Source: JAWVFM01 sp963823245
GTDB taxonomy: Bacteria > Actinomycetota > Thermoleophilia > Solirubrobacterales > 70-9
Direction of reading: 5' to 3'
Length of the DNA: 64,000 bases
Assembly (NCBI GenBank): GCA_963823245.1
Contig: CAWGKQ010000012.1
Coordinates: 234,461-298,460, forward strand
Shown here: positions 44,695-53,895 of the stretch, one piece after another
Layout of the letters: each line of letters starts with the position of its first letter
How positions within the stretch are numbered: the stretch's first letter is position 1
Translations under genes and position numbers: made by a program
The notes under the pieces: model-generated
The model's input: only the letters and a program-made list of their open reading frames with translations
What the model was told of the DNA's origin: nothing
The model's database searches: none

Positions 44695-44946
44695 TCAAGA
44701 GAACTCGGAAAGCTCTCGGTACTCCCCGCGCTCGACCTGATCCTCCGCGCTCTCGATCCGCTCGAGTAGCCCCGGCACACCCTCGAGGATCTCGGTCACC
44801 GTCCGCGGATCAGGGTCCGCCTCCTCGATCGCTCCGATCAGCAGGGAGCGGGCGAGCGTCCCGTCGGATACGTGCGCGCGCTCGGCGAGGCGCGAGAGCT
44901 TGGCGGCGTCACCGTCGCCGAGGGTGACATTCACTCTCTTGGCCAT
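44695..44946 (-). CDS. Ribbon-helix-helix antitoxin
   Basis: 83 residues. The N-terminus AKRVNVTLGDGDAAKLSRLA then HVSDGTLARSLLIGAIEE is a CopG/ParD-like ribbon-helix-helix; the acidic tail ERIESAEDQVERGEYRELSE would wrap the toxin. The ATG lies six bases after TACGAT, predicting a leaderless message. Confidence 0.78.
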   Translation of the reverse strand: MAKRVNVTLGDGDAAKLSRLAERAHVSDGTLARSLLIGAIEEADPDPRTVTEILEGVPGLLERIESAEDQVERGEYRELSEFS

Positions 44947-44948
44947 AC

Positions 44949-44964
44949 ACGAATCGTAACGAAT
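44949..44964 (-). promoter_or_regulatory. Antitoxin operator: 10-bp-spaced direct repeats over the -10 box
   Basis: ACGAAT occurs at 44949-44954 and again at 44959-44964, exactly one helical turn apart. On the minus strand TACGAT (44953-44958) lies between them and six bases before the antitoxin ATG. Ribbon-helix-helix dimers typically bind such repeats, so the operon is probably self-repressed. Confidence 0.6.
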
Positions 44965-44983
44965 AGCGCCGACGTGTCGGCCC

Positions 44984-45823
44984 TCAGCCGGTGGGCCGTC
45001 CGGCCTCGTCGCAGCGGCCCTCGACCGCGCGGTTCGTCGCCGCAGGCAGGCTCCGGGTCATGGTGGCGAGCGCCGAGCGCATCGCCGTGGGTTCGATCGC
45101 GCCCTCGTGGTCGCCGTAGGGGCGGTCGAGGAAGTTCACGGTCAGGAGGCTCGCCGCCACCGCGGTCGTGACAGCAATGCCCAGCGCAGCCTGCGCCCAA
45201 AGGCGCTCGCCGGCATCGGAGAAGAGCGGGGAGAAGACGATTACGGCGAGACCGGCGATCAGCAGGAGGATCCAGATGGTCGTGGGGATCACTCGCGGCG
45301 CCTCGGCAAGCCGTCCCTGCCGGCCCTGCTGCAGGGCGTCGATCTCGGTGTACCAGTTCTGGGCGGCATCGCTCTCGGCAGCGCCGTGCAGCGGGACGCC
45401 GTTGAAGGCCTCGTTCAGGGAGGTGATCCATCCGTCGACGACGGGGCTCCTCCGCTCGTCCGCCATCGCGGACCATTCGATCGACACGACGGCGCGCCCG
45501 TAACAGATCGCGTCCGCCTGTAGGCGTGCCTGGTCGCCGACTGCGAAGCGGTCGGCGCTGCTGAAGAGGCCAAGGGCCGCGATGGCCTCGTCCTTAGCGC
45601 TCGACCGGGCGTTCTGGAAGCTCTGGAACGCGAGTAGGAAGACGAAGCCCACGAGGACCGCGAAGATCGTGCCGGTGACGGCGAATGCAGCCGCTGCGCG
45701 CTGGCTGTCGGAGAACCAGCTCCCCCTCGGTGCCTCGTGGTGGAGCCGCACGATCGCGAACGCCACGAGAGCGTCGACGATGAGGATGAGGAGGATCGCT
45801 TGCCAGAGCTGCATGAGCGGCAT
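44984..45823 (-). CDS. DUF4239-like (bestrophin-type) membrane protein
   Basis: 279 residues with two hydrophobic pairs: WQAILLILIVDALVAFAIV and FAVTGTIFAVLVGFVFLLAF near the N-terminus, then TTIWILLLIAGLAVIVFSPL and LGIAVTTAVAASLLTVNFLD. QSFQNARSSAKDEAIAALGL between is the family's typical cytosolic segment. Function unknown; ion channel is proposed for the relatives. Confidence 0.75.
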   Translation of the reverse strand: MPLMQLWQAILLILIVDALVAFAIVRLHHEAPRGSWFSDSQRAAAAFAVTGTIFAVLVGFVFLLAFQSFQNARSSAKDEAIAALGLFSSADRFAVGDQARLQADAICYGRAVVSIEWSAMADERRSPVVDGWITSLNEAFNGVPLHGAAESDAAQNWYTEIDALQQGRQGRLAEAPRVIPTTIWILLLIAGLAVIVFSPLFSDAGERLWAQAALGIAVTTAVAASLLTVNFLDRPYGDHEGAIEPTAMRSALATMTRSLPAATNRAVEGRCDEAGRPTG

Positions 45824-45867
45824 CTAATCAGCGCGCGCGGCCTCCACCGGGCGACTAGATTGGTCCC

Positions 45868-46767
45868 ATGAGCTTGGAGAAGTGGACCGCGGCCGACATC
45901 CCGAGCCAGGAGGGGCGCACCGCGCTCGTCACCGGGGCCAACAGCGGCATCGGCCTGGTCGCGGCTCGCGAGCTCGCGCGGGCGGGCGCCCACGTCGTCC
46001 TCGCGGTCCGCGATCCGGCCCGCGGTGAGAAGGCGGCCGCGACGATCCCCGGCGAGCGTGAGGTGCGCCGGCTTGATCTCGCAGACCTCGCCTCGGTCCG
46101 CGAGCTCGCCGAGGGCTGGGAGGGGGAGCTCGATGTCCTGGTGAACAACGCCGGCGTCATGGCGCCGCCGGAGGGCAGGACCAAGGACGGGTTCGAGCTT
46201 CAGATCGGCACCAACCACCTCGGGCACTTTGCGCTGACGAACCTCCTTCTCCCGCACATCACCGACCGCGTCGTGACCGTGTCATCCACCGCCCACCGGA
46301 TCGGCAAGGTCGACCTCGACGACCTGAACTGGGAGCGGCGCGGGTACTCGCGCTGGCCCGCATACGGCCAGTCGAAGCTCGCCAACCTGCTCTTCACGCT
46401 CGAGCTCCAGCGCCGCCTCGACGCCGCCGACTCGAGGATCCGCGCCGTGGCCGCCCACCCCGGTTATGCGGCCACGAACCTCCAGAGCCACACGCAGAAC
46501 TTCATCCAGAGCACCGTGATGAGGGTCAGCAACCTCGTGCTCGCGCAGAGCGACGAGATGGGCGCGCTGCCCACCCTCTACGCCGCCACCGTGGACGTCC
46601 CGGGCGGAAGCTACGTCGGGCCCGATGGCTTCCGCGAGCAGCGGGGGCATCCGAAGCTCGTCGGCCGTACGAATGCCGCCAAGGACACCGAGGCCGCCAA
46701 GGGGCTGTGGGAGCTCTCGGAGAAGCTGACCGGCGTCAGCTTCCCGCTCTCAGCCGCCGCCGCGTGA
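45868..46767 (+). CDS. Short-chain dehydrogenase/reductase
   Basis: 299 residues. TALVTGANSGIGLVAARELA (Rossmann), DLADLASVREL, LVNNAGVMAPPEG, VTVSSTAHRIG and YGQSKLANLLF (catalytic Tyr/Lys) all fit the retinol-dehydrogenase/protochlorophyllide-reductase-like group. Substrate unknown. The 3' end overlaps the next gene by 18 nt. Confidence 0.93.
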   Translation: MSLEKWTAADIPSQEGRTALVTGANSGIGLVAARELARAGAHVVLAVRDPARGEKAAATIPGEREVRRLDLADLASVRELAEGWEGELDVLVNNAGVMAPPEGRTKDGFELQIGTNHLGHFALTNLLLPHITDRVVTVSSTAHRIGKVDLDDLNWERRGYSRWPAYGQSKLANLLFTLELQRRLDAADSRIRAVAAHPGYAATNLQSHTQNFIQSTVMRVSNLVLAQSDEMGALPTLYAATVDVPGGSYVGPDGFREQRGHPKLVGRTNAAKDTEAAKGLWELSEKLTGVSFPLSAAAA

Positions 46768-47253
46768 GCCTTCGGCGAACTCGTCGAGGCTCGCCGCCGC
46801 CCGACGGCGCACCAGCGTCCTGAAGATCTGAGTGAGCGGCGGCACGCCGGCAGCGCTGCCCAGCGCCTGCCGGGCCCAGGCGCGGAAGTCGAAGTCGTCG
46901 ACGTGCTCGACGACGAGCCCATTGGAGAACCGGAAGCTCGCCCGCACGTCGTTTCGGACCTTGCGCCCGGTCTGGCTGAACGTGTAGGTCGCGATCCAGT
47001 GCGCGGAGCCTGAGTCGCCATCCGCCTCGATCTCGCTCGCATTGACCTCGAGGTCGGTCGAGCGGGAGGCCAGCATCTTCCACATCTGCCCGATGCGCTC
47101 TCCGCGCAGTTCGGTGAAGACGGGATCCGAAAAGCGGGCATCCGGTGCGTAGCACGCCGCCATCGCGTCCGCCTCGAGCCGCGAGAACGCATCGTAGAAG
47201 CCCTCGATCAGCTGCTGGTTCGAGGCGGGCGGGCTCGGTGGGTCGGACGCCAC
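46750..47253 (-). CDS. SnoaL-like / NTF2-fold protein
   Basis: 167 residues. ASNQQLIEGFYDAFSRLEAD, ACYAPDARFSDPVFTELRGE, WIATYTFSQTGRKVRN and VEHVDDFDFRAWARQALG follow the SnoaL pattern. GTG start; 35 nt from the divergent Rieske gene. The third such protein in the window. Confidence 0.82.
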   Translation of the reverse strand: MASDPPSPPASNQQLIEGFYDAFSRLEADAMAACYAPDARFSDPVFTELRGERIGQMWKMLASRSTDLEVNASEIEADGDSGSAHWIATYTFSQTGRKVRNDVRASFRFSNGLVVEHVDDFDFRAWARQALGSAAGVPPLTQIFRTLVRRRAAASLDEFAEGSRGGG

Positions 47254-47288
47254 GGCGTGCGCGACCGTATCCGATCGCCGGTGTCACA

Positions 47289-47648
47289 ATGGCCCCGATG
47301 TCCGAGACGCGAGTCGGCAGCGCCGACGAGCTCGGGCCGGGTAGCGTGACCGGAGCCGGGTCGTGGGCGGTCGTCAACGTCGACGGGAAGCGGTACGCGG
47401 TATCCCGCCATTGCCGGCACCTGCGCGCCGATCTCGCCGGCGGCTCGATCGGCGCCGACGGCTGCCTCGTGTGTCCCTGGCACCAGAGCGCCTACGACGT
47501 CGAGACCGGCCGGATGGTTGTCGGGCCGCAGGGGACGTTCGCCAAGGTGCCGGGCCTCGGGGCGTTCTTCAAGGCCTTCACCCGCGTCGTCCCCCTTGGC
47601 ACGGCGAAGGTCGTCGAGCGCGACGGGGAGGTGTTCGTCCGCGAATGA
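47289..47648 (+). CDS. Rieske [2Fe-2S] ferredoxin-type protein
   Basis: 119 residues. Cluster ligands are in RHCRHLRADLAGG (C-x-H) and CLVCPWHQSAYDVETG (CPWH). No catalytic domain, so it is a small electron carrier or oxygenase component. ATG 47289; ATG 47298 is an alternative. Its stop overlaps the next reading frame (ATGA). Confidence 0.88.
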   Translation: MAPMSETRVGSADELGPGSVTGAGSWAVVNVDGKRYAVSRHCRHLRADLAGGSIGADGCLVCPWHQSAYDVETGRMVVGPQGTFAKVPGLGAFFKAFTRVVPLGTAKVVERDGEVFVRE

Positions 47649-47941
47649 CGTCCAACGGGTCGAGCGTTGCCGCGGGCTACTTCCCGCGTGGCAGATCGAT
47701 GCTCCGGCGCGTCCACTCCGAGCGCGCGGTCGGCCTGCTGTACGGCCAGCGGGGGCTCGCAATCGGGGCTCTCAACCCGCGGGCCTTCGTCGGGACGTGG
47801 GAGCACACGCATGCGCAGCTCAAGCCGTTGCGGGGCTCGCGGCCGATCGTTCCCCGCCCCGTGCGACGCGGCTCCAACACCGACGCCTTCGCGCTCGTGG
47901 CGAAGACCGAGCGCCGCCGCCTCGCCGCGGTCCCGGGCTAG
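47645..47941 (+). pseudogene. N-terminal fragment of an MpaB/DUF2236-type oxygenase
   Basis: 98 residues. GYFPRGRSMLRRVHSERAVG and LLYGQRGLAIGALNPRAFVG match the start of the MpaB (DUF2236) family, and NTDAFALVAKTERRR recalls a later family segment. Most of the usual 280-300 residues are absent. The next gene's stop shares CTAG. Either a relic or a drastically shortened paralogue; the ATGA overlap with the Rieske gene suggests they once formed a unit. Confidence 0.5.
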
Positions 47942-48675
47942 CGCTCCAGGGCGGCCCTCGCCGCCTCCGGCATCTCGTCGGAGAGCCAGCCCGAAGCCAG
48001 GGGGTCCTCCGCGGCGCCCGACCGCATCGCCTCGAGCGCCTCGCCTCGGAGCTGCGCCTTGACGGTCTCGAAGGTCGCCGTCGGAAGCGCGGCCATGTCG
48101 GCCGCCACCGCCACCGCGCGGTCGAGCACCTCCCCGGGCTCCCGCAGCTCGTCGAGCGCGCCGAGCTCGAGCGCCCGCTCGGCATCGACGAGCTCGCCGC
48201 CGAGCACGAGCTCGCGCGTCGCGCGCGGCTCGAGCTCCGCCCGCACGACGCCGAGCGCCGCGGCGGGATACGGCGCGCCGACCCGAACCTCGGTCAGGCC
48301 ATACGTCGCGCCGCGGGCGCCAATGCGGCGATCCGCGCAGAGGGCGAGGATCAGGCCGCCGGCAACCGCGTGGCCGTTCACGGCCGCCACGACGGGGCAC
48401 GGGAGGCCGTACCAGTCGCAGAACAGCCGGTTTATCCCGGCCACCATGCCGCGCTGCTCCGCCTCGGGCAGTGTCGGCGTCAGCTTCAGGTCCACCCCGC
48501 CCGAGAAGAAGCCGCCAGAGCCCGTGATCACGACCGCCGCCGGCAGGTCGGCGCGAAGGCGCTCGACGACCTCGGCGCCCTCGGCGAGGAGGTCCGGCGC
48601 GAGGGCATTCGCAGGCGGCCGCTGGATTCGGACGACGGCGACGCCATCGATCTCCTCGACCGACAGCCGGCTCAA
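47938..48675 (-). CDS. Enoyl-CoA hydratase/isomerase family protein
   Basis: 245 residues, crotonase fold. VAVVRIQRPPANALAPDLLA, VITGSGGFFSGGVDLKLTPT (oxyanion loop), AAVNGHAVAGGLILALCADR and RELVLGGELVDAERALELGA are seen. The family's catalytic Glu pair is not clear here (GATYGLTEVRVG keeps one), so hydratase versus isomerase is open. TTG start. Confidence 0.88.
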   Translation of the reverse strand: MSRLSVEEIDGVAVVRIQRPPANALAPDLLAEGAEVVERLRADLPAAVVITGSGGFFSGGVDLKLTPTLPEAEQRGMVAGINRLFCDWYGLPCPVVAAVNGHAVAGGLILALCADRRIGARGATYGLTEVRVGAPYPAAALGVVRAELEPRATRELVLGGELVDAERALELGALDELREPGEVLDRAVAVAADMAALPTATFETVKAQLRGEALEAMRSGAAEDPLASGWLSDEMPEAARAALER

Positions 48676-48757
48676 CTCAGCACCTTGCTCTGCGGCACGA
48701 CTACATCATCCACTGCGGGTGAAGTACCCGCCGAGCGGGTCGGTCAGACTGCGCACA

Positions 48758-50363
48758 ATGGCCGACGCTGCGAATGGAGCGGACTCCGGCGCGGAGAGGT
48801 CCACGAGCCCCGCTCGTGCGGGGATCGTGCTCGCCTCCTTGATCGCGGTAGCCGCGGTCGCGAACCTGAACCTCGCCGTCGCGAACGTCGCCCTGCCGGA
48901 CATCGGCAAGGCGTTCGACGCCAGCCAGACGGGACTCGACCTGGTGGCCGTCGGCTACTCGCTGGGCCTCGCCGCCTCGGTCCTCTATCTCGGGCGCGCT
49001 CGGCGACCGCTACGGCCGCAAGATGATGCTCCTCCTCGGCACCGGCCTGGCGATCCCCGCCTCGCTGTTGGCCGCGCTGGCGCCCACCATCGGCATCCTC
49101 TTCGCCGCCCGGCTCCTCGGCGGGGTCGCGGCCGGCATGGCCTTCCCCACGACGCTGGCTCTGATCACCGCGCTGTGGTCGGGGCCCGCGCGGACGAAAT
49201 CGATCGCGCTGTGGTCGGCGCTCGGGGGCGGGATCTCGGTCCTGGGCCCGGTGATCGCCGGCGCCCTGCTCGAGCAGTTCGACTGGAGCTCGGTGTTTGT
49301 GATCACGCTGCCGCTCGCGGTCGTCGCGCTCTACATGGCCTGGCGGTACGTGCCCGCCCACGTCAACGAAACGACCAGCCCCGTGGACAACCTCGGTGGC
49401 GTCCTTTCGATCCTCATGGTGGCCGCGCTCGTGCTCGCCATCAACGTCGCCCCGGTGCCGGGTGCCGGCACGCTCGCGATCGGCCTTGGCGTCTTCGCCC
49501 TGGCCTCGGTCATCGCCTTCGTGATCCGCCAGCGCAGGGCGGCGGTGCCCCTCTACGACCTCGACGTCGCCGCCCGGCGAATCTTCTGGGTCGCCGCCGT
49601 GGCGGGCATCATCGTCTTCGGCTCGCTGATGGCCGCGATGTTCATAGGCCAGCAGTTCCTCCAGAACGTCCTCGACTATTCCACGCTCGACGCGGGGTTG
49701 GCCATCGTCCCCGCCGCGGTCTTCATGGTCATCGTTGCCCCGCGCTCGGCGAAGCTAGTCGAGGCCCGCGGGGCACGTTTCACGCTGCTCATCGGCTACG
49801 TGTTCTGCCTGCTCGGCTTCCTGACGATGCTCCTGCTCTGGAAGGAGAACATCCCCTACTGGAAGGTCGCACTCGGCTACATCTTCATCGGCATCGGGGT
49901 CGGCTTCGCCGGCACGCCCGCCTCCCACTCGCTGACCGGCTCGGTGCCCGTCCGCCGCGCGGGCATGGCGTCGGCGACGGCCGACCTCCAGCGCGACCTC
50001 GGCGGCGCGATCATGCAGTCGATCCTCGGCGCGCTGCTCACTGCGGGGTACGCAGCAGCCGCGACCGCGGCGGTCGCGTCAGCGTCCCACAACGTCACCG
50101 ACAAGATCCAGACCGAGCTCACGAAGTCATTCTCGAGCGCGGCCGACGTCGCGTCGCAGTACCCCCACTTCTCCTCCTCGATCATCGCCGGCGCCAAGAC
50201 CTCGTTCCTCCAGGGCGACGCATGGGCCTACACGGCCGGCATCATCGCGGTGGTCCTGGGCGCTGCGCTTGTCTTCTTCCTCTTCCCGAAGGGCGAGCGC
50301 GAGAAGGAGCTCTTGGCCGAGTACTCGGCGGAGGATGCCGCCCCCGTGGCGGCGTCGTCCTGA
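48758..50363 (+). CDS. MFS drug transporter (EmrB/QacA-like, about 14 helices), one frameshift
   Basis: Begins MADAANGADSG, then GIVLASLIAVAAVANLNLAV and GLAASVLYLG. An extra C near 48998 breaks the frame inside motif A; afterwards LGDRYGRKMMLLLGTGLAIP resumes and runs to 50363. Later: GGVAAGMAFPTTLALITALW, SALGGGISVLGPVIAGALLE, and the C-terminal helix AGIIAVVLGAALVFFLFPKG. Likely proton-driven multidrug export. Confidence 0.85.
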
Positions 50364-50394
50364 CGCCTTCGCAGGCTAGTTGCCGTCGATCGGA

Positions 50395-50570
50395 TGCGGG
50401 GTCGCGAGTTCCAGGTGATGATCATCGTCTCCTCGATCGCCGTGAATCCGTTGCGAAGCACGCAGACCACAAGGTCGTCGAGCACGTGGGTCTTCGCCTT
50501 GATCGGCCCGCGACCGTAGTGCTCGGCCAGGAGGCCGACTATGGGCAGGGCGTTTGCCGCAACGCATCCG
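50395..50570 (-). pseudogene. Fragment of a DUF2294/MpsC-like gene
   Basis: One minus-strand frame reads IVGLLAEHYGRGPIKAKTHV, followed by DDLVVCVLRNGFTAIEETMI, which matches the centre of the DUF2294 (Na-translocating-decarboxylase-linked MpsC) family including its GRGP. Both ends are missing: there is no start and the tail after TWNSR is unrelated. A relic or damaged copy next to the broken cyclase gene. Confidence 0.5.
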
Positions 50571-50572
50571 GA

Positions 50573-51454
50573 TCACAGGATGGCGATGGGGTTGATCGGC
50601 GACCCGGTGCCGCCCGCGATCCGCAGGGGGGCCGCGACTACGTGGCCTTCGACGGTGCCCTCTTCAACGATCGGCCGAGCGCCTCGATCACTGCGGAGGG
50701 CGCGCGGGTGAACGCGGTTGAGGTCGCCCGCAATGGGATCGTGGGTCGTGGCGTGCTTCTCGACATGCCGGGCCTGCACGAGGTGCCCTGGCTCGAGCCC
50801 GGCGAAAGCGTTCTGCCGGCCGATCTGGAGGAGGCCGAGCGGCGCCAACGTGTAAGCGTCGCCGAGGGCGACATCCTCCTCGTCCGCACCGGCCACGCTC
50901 GACGCCTCGCGGAGCTCGGCCCGTGGGACGTCGCGAGGGCGAAGGCCGGCCTGCACCCCACTGCAGCCAGGTTCATCGCGGCGCGCGGTGTCGCCGCTTT
51001 GGGATCGGATGGCAACAGCGATACGGCGCCGAGCGCCACGGAGTGCGTCGACTTCCCGATCCACGTGCTGGCCCTCAACGCCATGGGAGTCCACCTCCTC
51101 GATTACCTCCAGTTCGAGGACCTGCTGGCGGCCTGTCAACGGCGTCGAGTGGCGCTGGGTGTCTTGTGGTAGTCGACGCCCACGTAGTCCTTTGCGAAGC
51201 GGAGCGTTCCCGAGCCGATCTCAACGTCGGCGAGCATGGTCATCCGGTGCTCGGCGGGCTCGGGGTTGTCGGGGCTCGGGTGAGTGTCGAGCGGTCGGCT
51301 GAGGGTCACCGTCTCGCCGTCGCGGACCAAGTGGGCAGAGGCCGCCACCCGCTCCGGCGTGAGGAGGTTGAGGGCTCCCCGCTCGTCGTCCTCGCCCCAG
51401 CGCCCCCAGTTGGAGACGGAGGCAAAAAGCTCTCGGAACTCGTCTCTCGCTCAC
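50573..51454 (-). pseudogene. Cyclase-family (kynurenine formamidase-like) gene with inverted centre
   Basis: Minus-strand N-terminal part (51454 to about 51141): SNWGRWGEDDERGALNLLTP, HPSPDNPEPAEHRMTMLADV, FAKDYVGVDYH. Minus-strand C-terminal part (50641 to 50573): APLRIAGGTGSPINPIAIL. The middle, about 50642 to 51136, lies on the plus strand: VAFDGALFNDRPSASITAEG, GRGVLLDMPGLHEVPWLEPG, ALNAMGVHLLDYLQFEDLLA. Put back in order, the three pieces give a normal cyclase with a few residues lost at each junction. One-base slips also occur near the start codon (51445) and near 51145. Real inversion or misassembly. Confidence 0.7.
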
Positions 51455-51554
51455 CTCGCGGCCGGAAGTCACGCGATCGATCTCAGCGCCTGCAGCAAGA
51501 TCACCCGCTCGGGATGATTCCTTACGCCGGGCTTGCGTGCGATCCTGCGTGAAG

Positions 51555-52954
51555 ATGGAAGGCGCGGCGGCGGCAACGACTGAAGACAACGAGGGCACCC
51601 ACCGTGTGCTCGTCGTCGGCGGAGGCTTCGGGGGCCTCTTCGCCGCCCGCTTCCTGAGGCGCGCGCCGGTCGAAGTGACCCTCATCGATCGCGTCAACTA
51701 TCACCTCTTCCAGCCGCTGCTCTACCAGGTGGCGACCGGAATCCTCGCCGAGGGCGACATCGCCCCGCCGATCCGCAACGTCCTGCGCCGACAGCGAAAC
51801 GCCCAGGTGGTGCTGGCCGAGGTGGTCGCGTTCGACCTCGAGGCGCGCAAAGTCACAGCCCGCAAGGTCGACGGCGAAATCGTCCCGATCGAGTACGACA
51901 GCATGATCGTCGCCGCCGGCGCCGGGCAGTCCTACTTCGGCCACGACGAGTTCTCGCGCTGGGCGCCTGGGATGAAGACGATCGACGACGCGCTCGAGCT
52001 GCGGGGAAGGATCCTCGGCGCGTTCGAGATGGCCGTGCTGGAGCCCGATCCCGACAAGCGGCGCACCTGGCTCACCTTCGTGGTCGTCGGAGGGGGTCCG
52101 ACGGGAGTCGAGATCGCCGGTCAGATCGCCGAGCTGTCGCGCCGCGTCCTGCCGGACGAGTTCCACTCCATCGACGCGAGCAGCGCGCGCGTCCTGCTCT
52201 TCGACGGCGGGAAGCAGATCCTCGCGACCTTCGGCGATCGCCTCTCCGGAAAGGCGACGAAGGAGCTCGAGGGGCTCGGGGTCGAGATCCAGACGGGCAG
52301 CATCGTCTACCGACATCGATCGGACGGGGGTGATGGTGAAGGGGGCCGACGGCGAGGTGCGCCGGGTCGATGCCCACACGAAGGTCTGGGCGGCCGGGGT
52401 CCAGGCATCGCCGCTCGCGAAGATGCTCGCCGAGGCGCACGGGCGCCGAATGCGACCGGGCCGGGCGAATCGCGGTCCTGCCCGACTGCTCGCTGCCGGG
52501 CCACCCCGAGGTCTTCGCGATCGGAGACATGATGTCGCTCGACGGCCTGCCCGGGGTGGCCGAGGTCGCGATGCAGCAGGGCATCCACGCCGCCCGGACG
52601 ATCACGCATCGCCTTCGCGGCGAGGAGGAATCGAAGCCGTTCAAGTACCGCGACCTGGGCAGCATGGCGACGATCTCGCGCTTCCGTGCGATCGTCAGCT
52701 TCAAGGGCATCCGTGTCGCAGGCTTTCTCGGCTGGCTCATGTGGCTCTTCGTGCACCTCGCCTTCCTGACCGGGTTCAAGAACCGATTCACCACCGTTTT
52801 GAGCTGGGGGCTCACCTTCATCGGGGGAGCGCGGAGCGAGCGGACGCTCACCGCCCAGCAGGTCATCGCCCGGGTTGCAATCGCGGAGGCGGGCGGGCAG
52901 CCGTTCCTGCTCCGGCTCGCCACCGAGGATCCCCCCGAACCGAAGGGGAACTAG
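51555..52954 (+). CDS. Type II NADH:quinone oxidoreductase (NDH-2), two frameshifts
   Basis: Oxidises NADH and reduces quinone without proton pumping. FAD loop VLVVGGGFGGLFAARFLRRA, VNYHLFQPLLYQVATG, NAD loop FVVVGGGPTGVEIAGQIAEL. The frame changes near 52310 (to VMVKGADGEVRRVDAHTKVW) and near 52440 (to AVLPDCSLPGHPEVFAIGDM), then runs to VSFKGIRVAGFLGWLMWLFV and the end at 52954. Start ATG 51555, with GTG 51549 possible. It shares CTAG with the DUF389 gene. Confidence 0.88.
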
Positions 52955-53865
52955 CCCGGCGCCCCGGCCCTGCGATGGTGCTCGCGCAGGCGCCGCCTCA
53001 TCCGGCGCTGCACCACGAGCGCCGTGGAGGCCCCCAGCGCCATCATCGCGACGTTCATCCCGAGCACGCCGAGCGAGCCCCATGCGCGATCGATCTCGCC
53101 AATTCCGGCCGCCACGCCGAGGTACCCCGCCGCGGGAATCGTCGTCACTGAGACCGCCACACCGACGCCGGCGCTGGCGCGCGTCTCGAGGGCGAGCATC
53201 CCGGCCGCCCCCGCGATGAACGCGACGACGATGGTCTCGTGGTTGACAGTAGTGAGGCCGCCGAGGGCGGTGGCGGCGTGACTCAGCGAGAAGCCGGCGC
53301 CGAGCAGGTCGAGGTGGTTCTCGGCGAACGCCAGGATCGCCGCCGCGCCGGCTGTCACGGCCAGCCCGAGCAGCAGCGTGGCCAGCGCCCGCACCGTCAG
53401 GTCGCGGTTGCGGCCGACGATCCCGACCCCGATCGCCGTGATCGGCAGCAGGTCGGGACTCAGGGCCATCGCGCCGACGATGAGGATGGTGTTGAGCTCG
53501 AGCACCCCGTAGCCGGCGATGACGCCGGCGGCGAACATGAACACGAGGTAGCGCCCAAGCGGCCGTGCGTTGTGCCACGCGGCCGCGAGGACGTCGGCCC
53601 ACACCAGGCTCGCCTCGGGCGCCGCGTCCACCTGACCCACCACCTCGAGTCGCGTCAGAGTCACCGCGGCGTCGGGGACGCCGAGCAGGTCGAGCTCCGC
53701 GAGGACCGCATCGGCTATGACCGGTCGCACCGCCCCGGAGACGATCACGTGCCCCGCCCGCGTCGCCTCGACCGCGCTGACTCGGCTGACGCCGTCAAGC
53801 GCGTCGAGCCGCCCAGCGACATCGGCCATCGCGGCGGCGTCGCCAAACACCTCGACCCGCAACAT
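52951..53865 (-). CDS. DUF389 membrane protein
   Basis: 304 residues. N-terminal soluble alpha/beta part (VEVFGDAAAMADVAGRLDAL) followed by five or six hydrophobic helices with ELNTILIVGAMALSPDLLPI and GIVGRNRDLTVRALATLLLG, which fit DUF389 (TIGR00341-type). Function unknown. The C-terminus is basic (RRMRRRLREHHRRAG). Confidence 0.82.
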   Translation of the reverse strand: MLRVEVFGDAAAMADVAGRLDALDGVSRVSAVEATRAGHVIVSGAVRPVIADAVLAELDLLGVPDAAVTLTRLEVVGQVDAAPEASLVWADVLAAAWHNARPLGRYLVFMFAAGVIAGYGVLELNTILIVGAMALSPDLLPITAIGVGIVGRNRDLTVRALATLLLGLAVTAGAAAILAFAENHLDLLGAGFSLSHAATALGGLTTVNHETIVVAFIAGAAGMLALETRASAGVGVAVSVTTIPAAGYLGVAAGIGEIDRAWGSLGVLGMNVAMMALGASTALVVQRRMRRRLREHHRRAGAPG

Positions 53866-53895
53866 CGCCGGCCGAGCCTAGCCCCCGAGGCGGCG

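Noticed and set aside
48059..51172. A 1037-codon open plus-strand frame
   Set aside because: It stitches shadow sequence over the enoyl-CoA hydratase gene, the true start of the MFS gene, more shadow, and the inverted cyclase centre. No single protein fits; parts are annotated separately.
50636..51189. Site-specific invertase-type invertible element in the cyclase gene
   Set aside because: The inverted repeats are short (7-10 bp), one copy lies outside the seam, and no recombinase gene is nearby; the inversion itself is kept as a finding.
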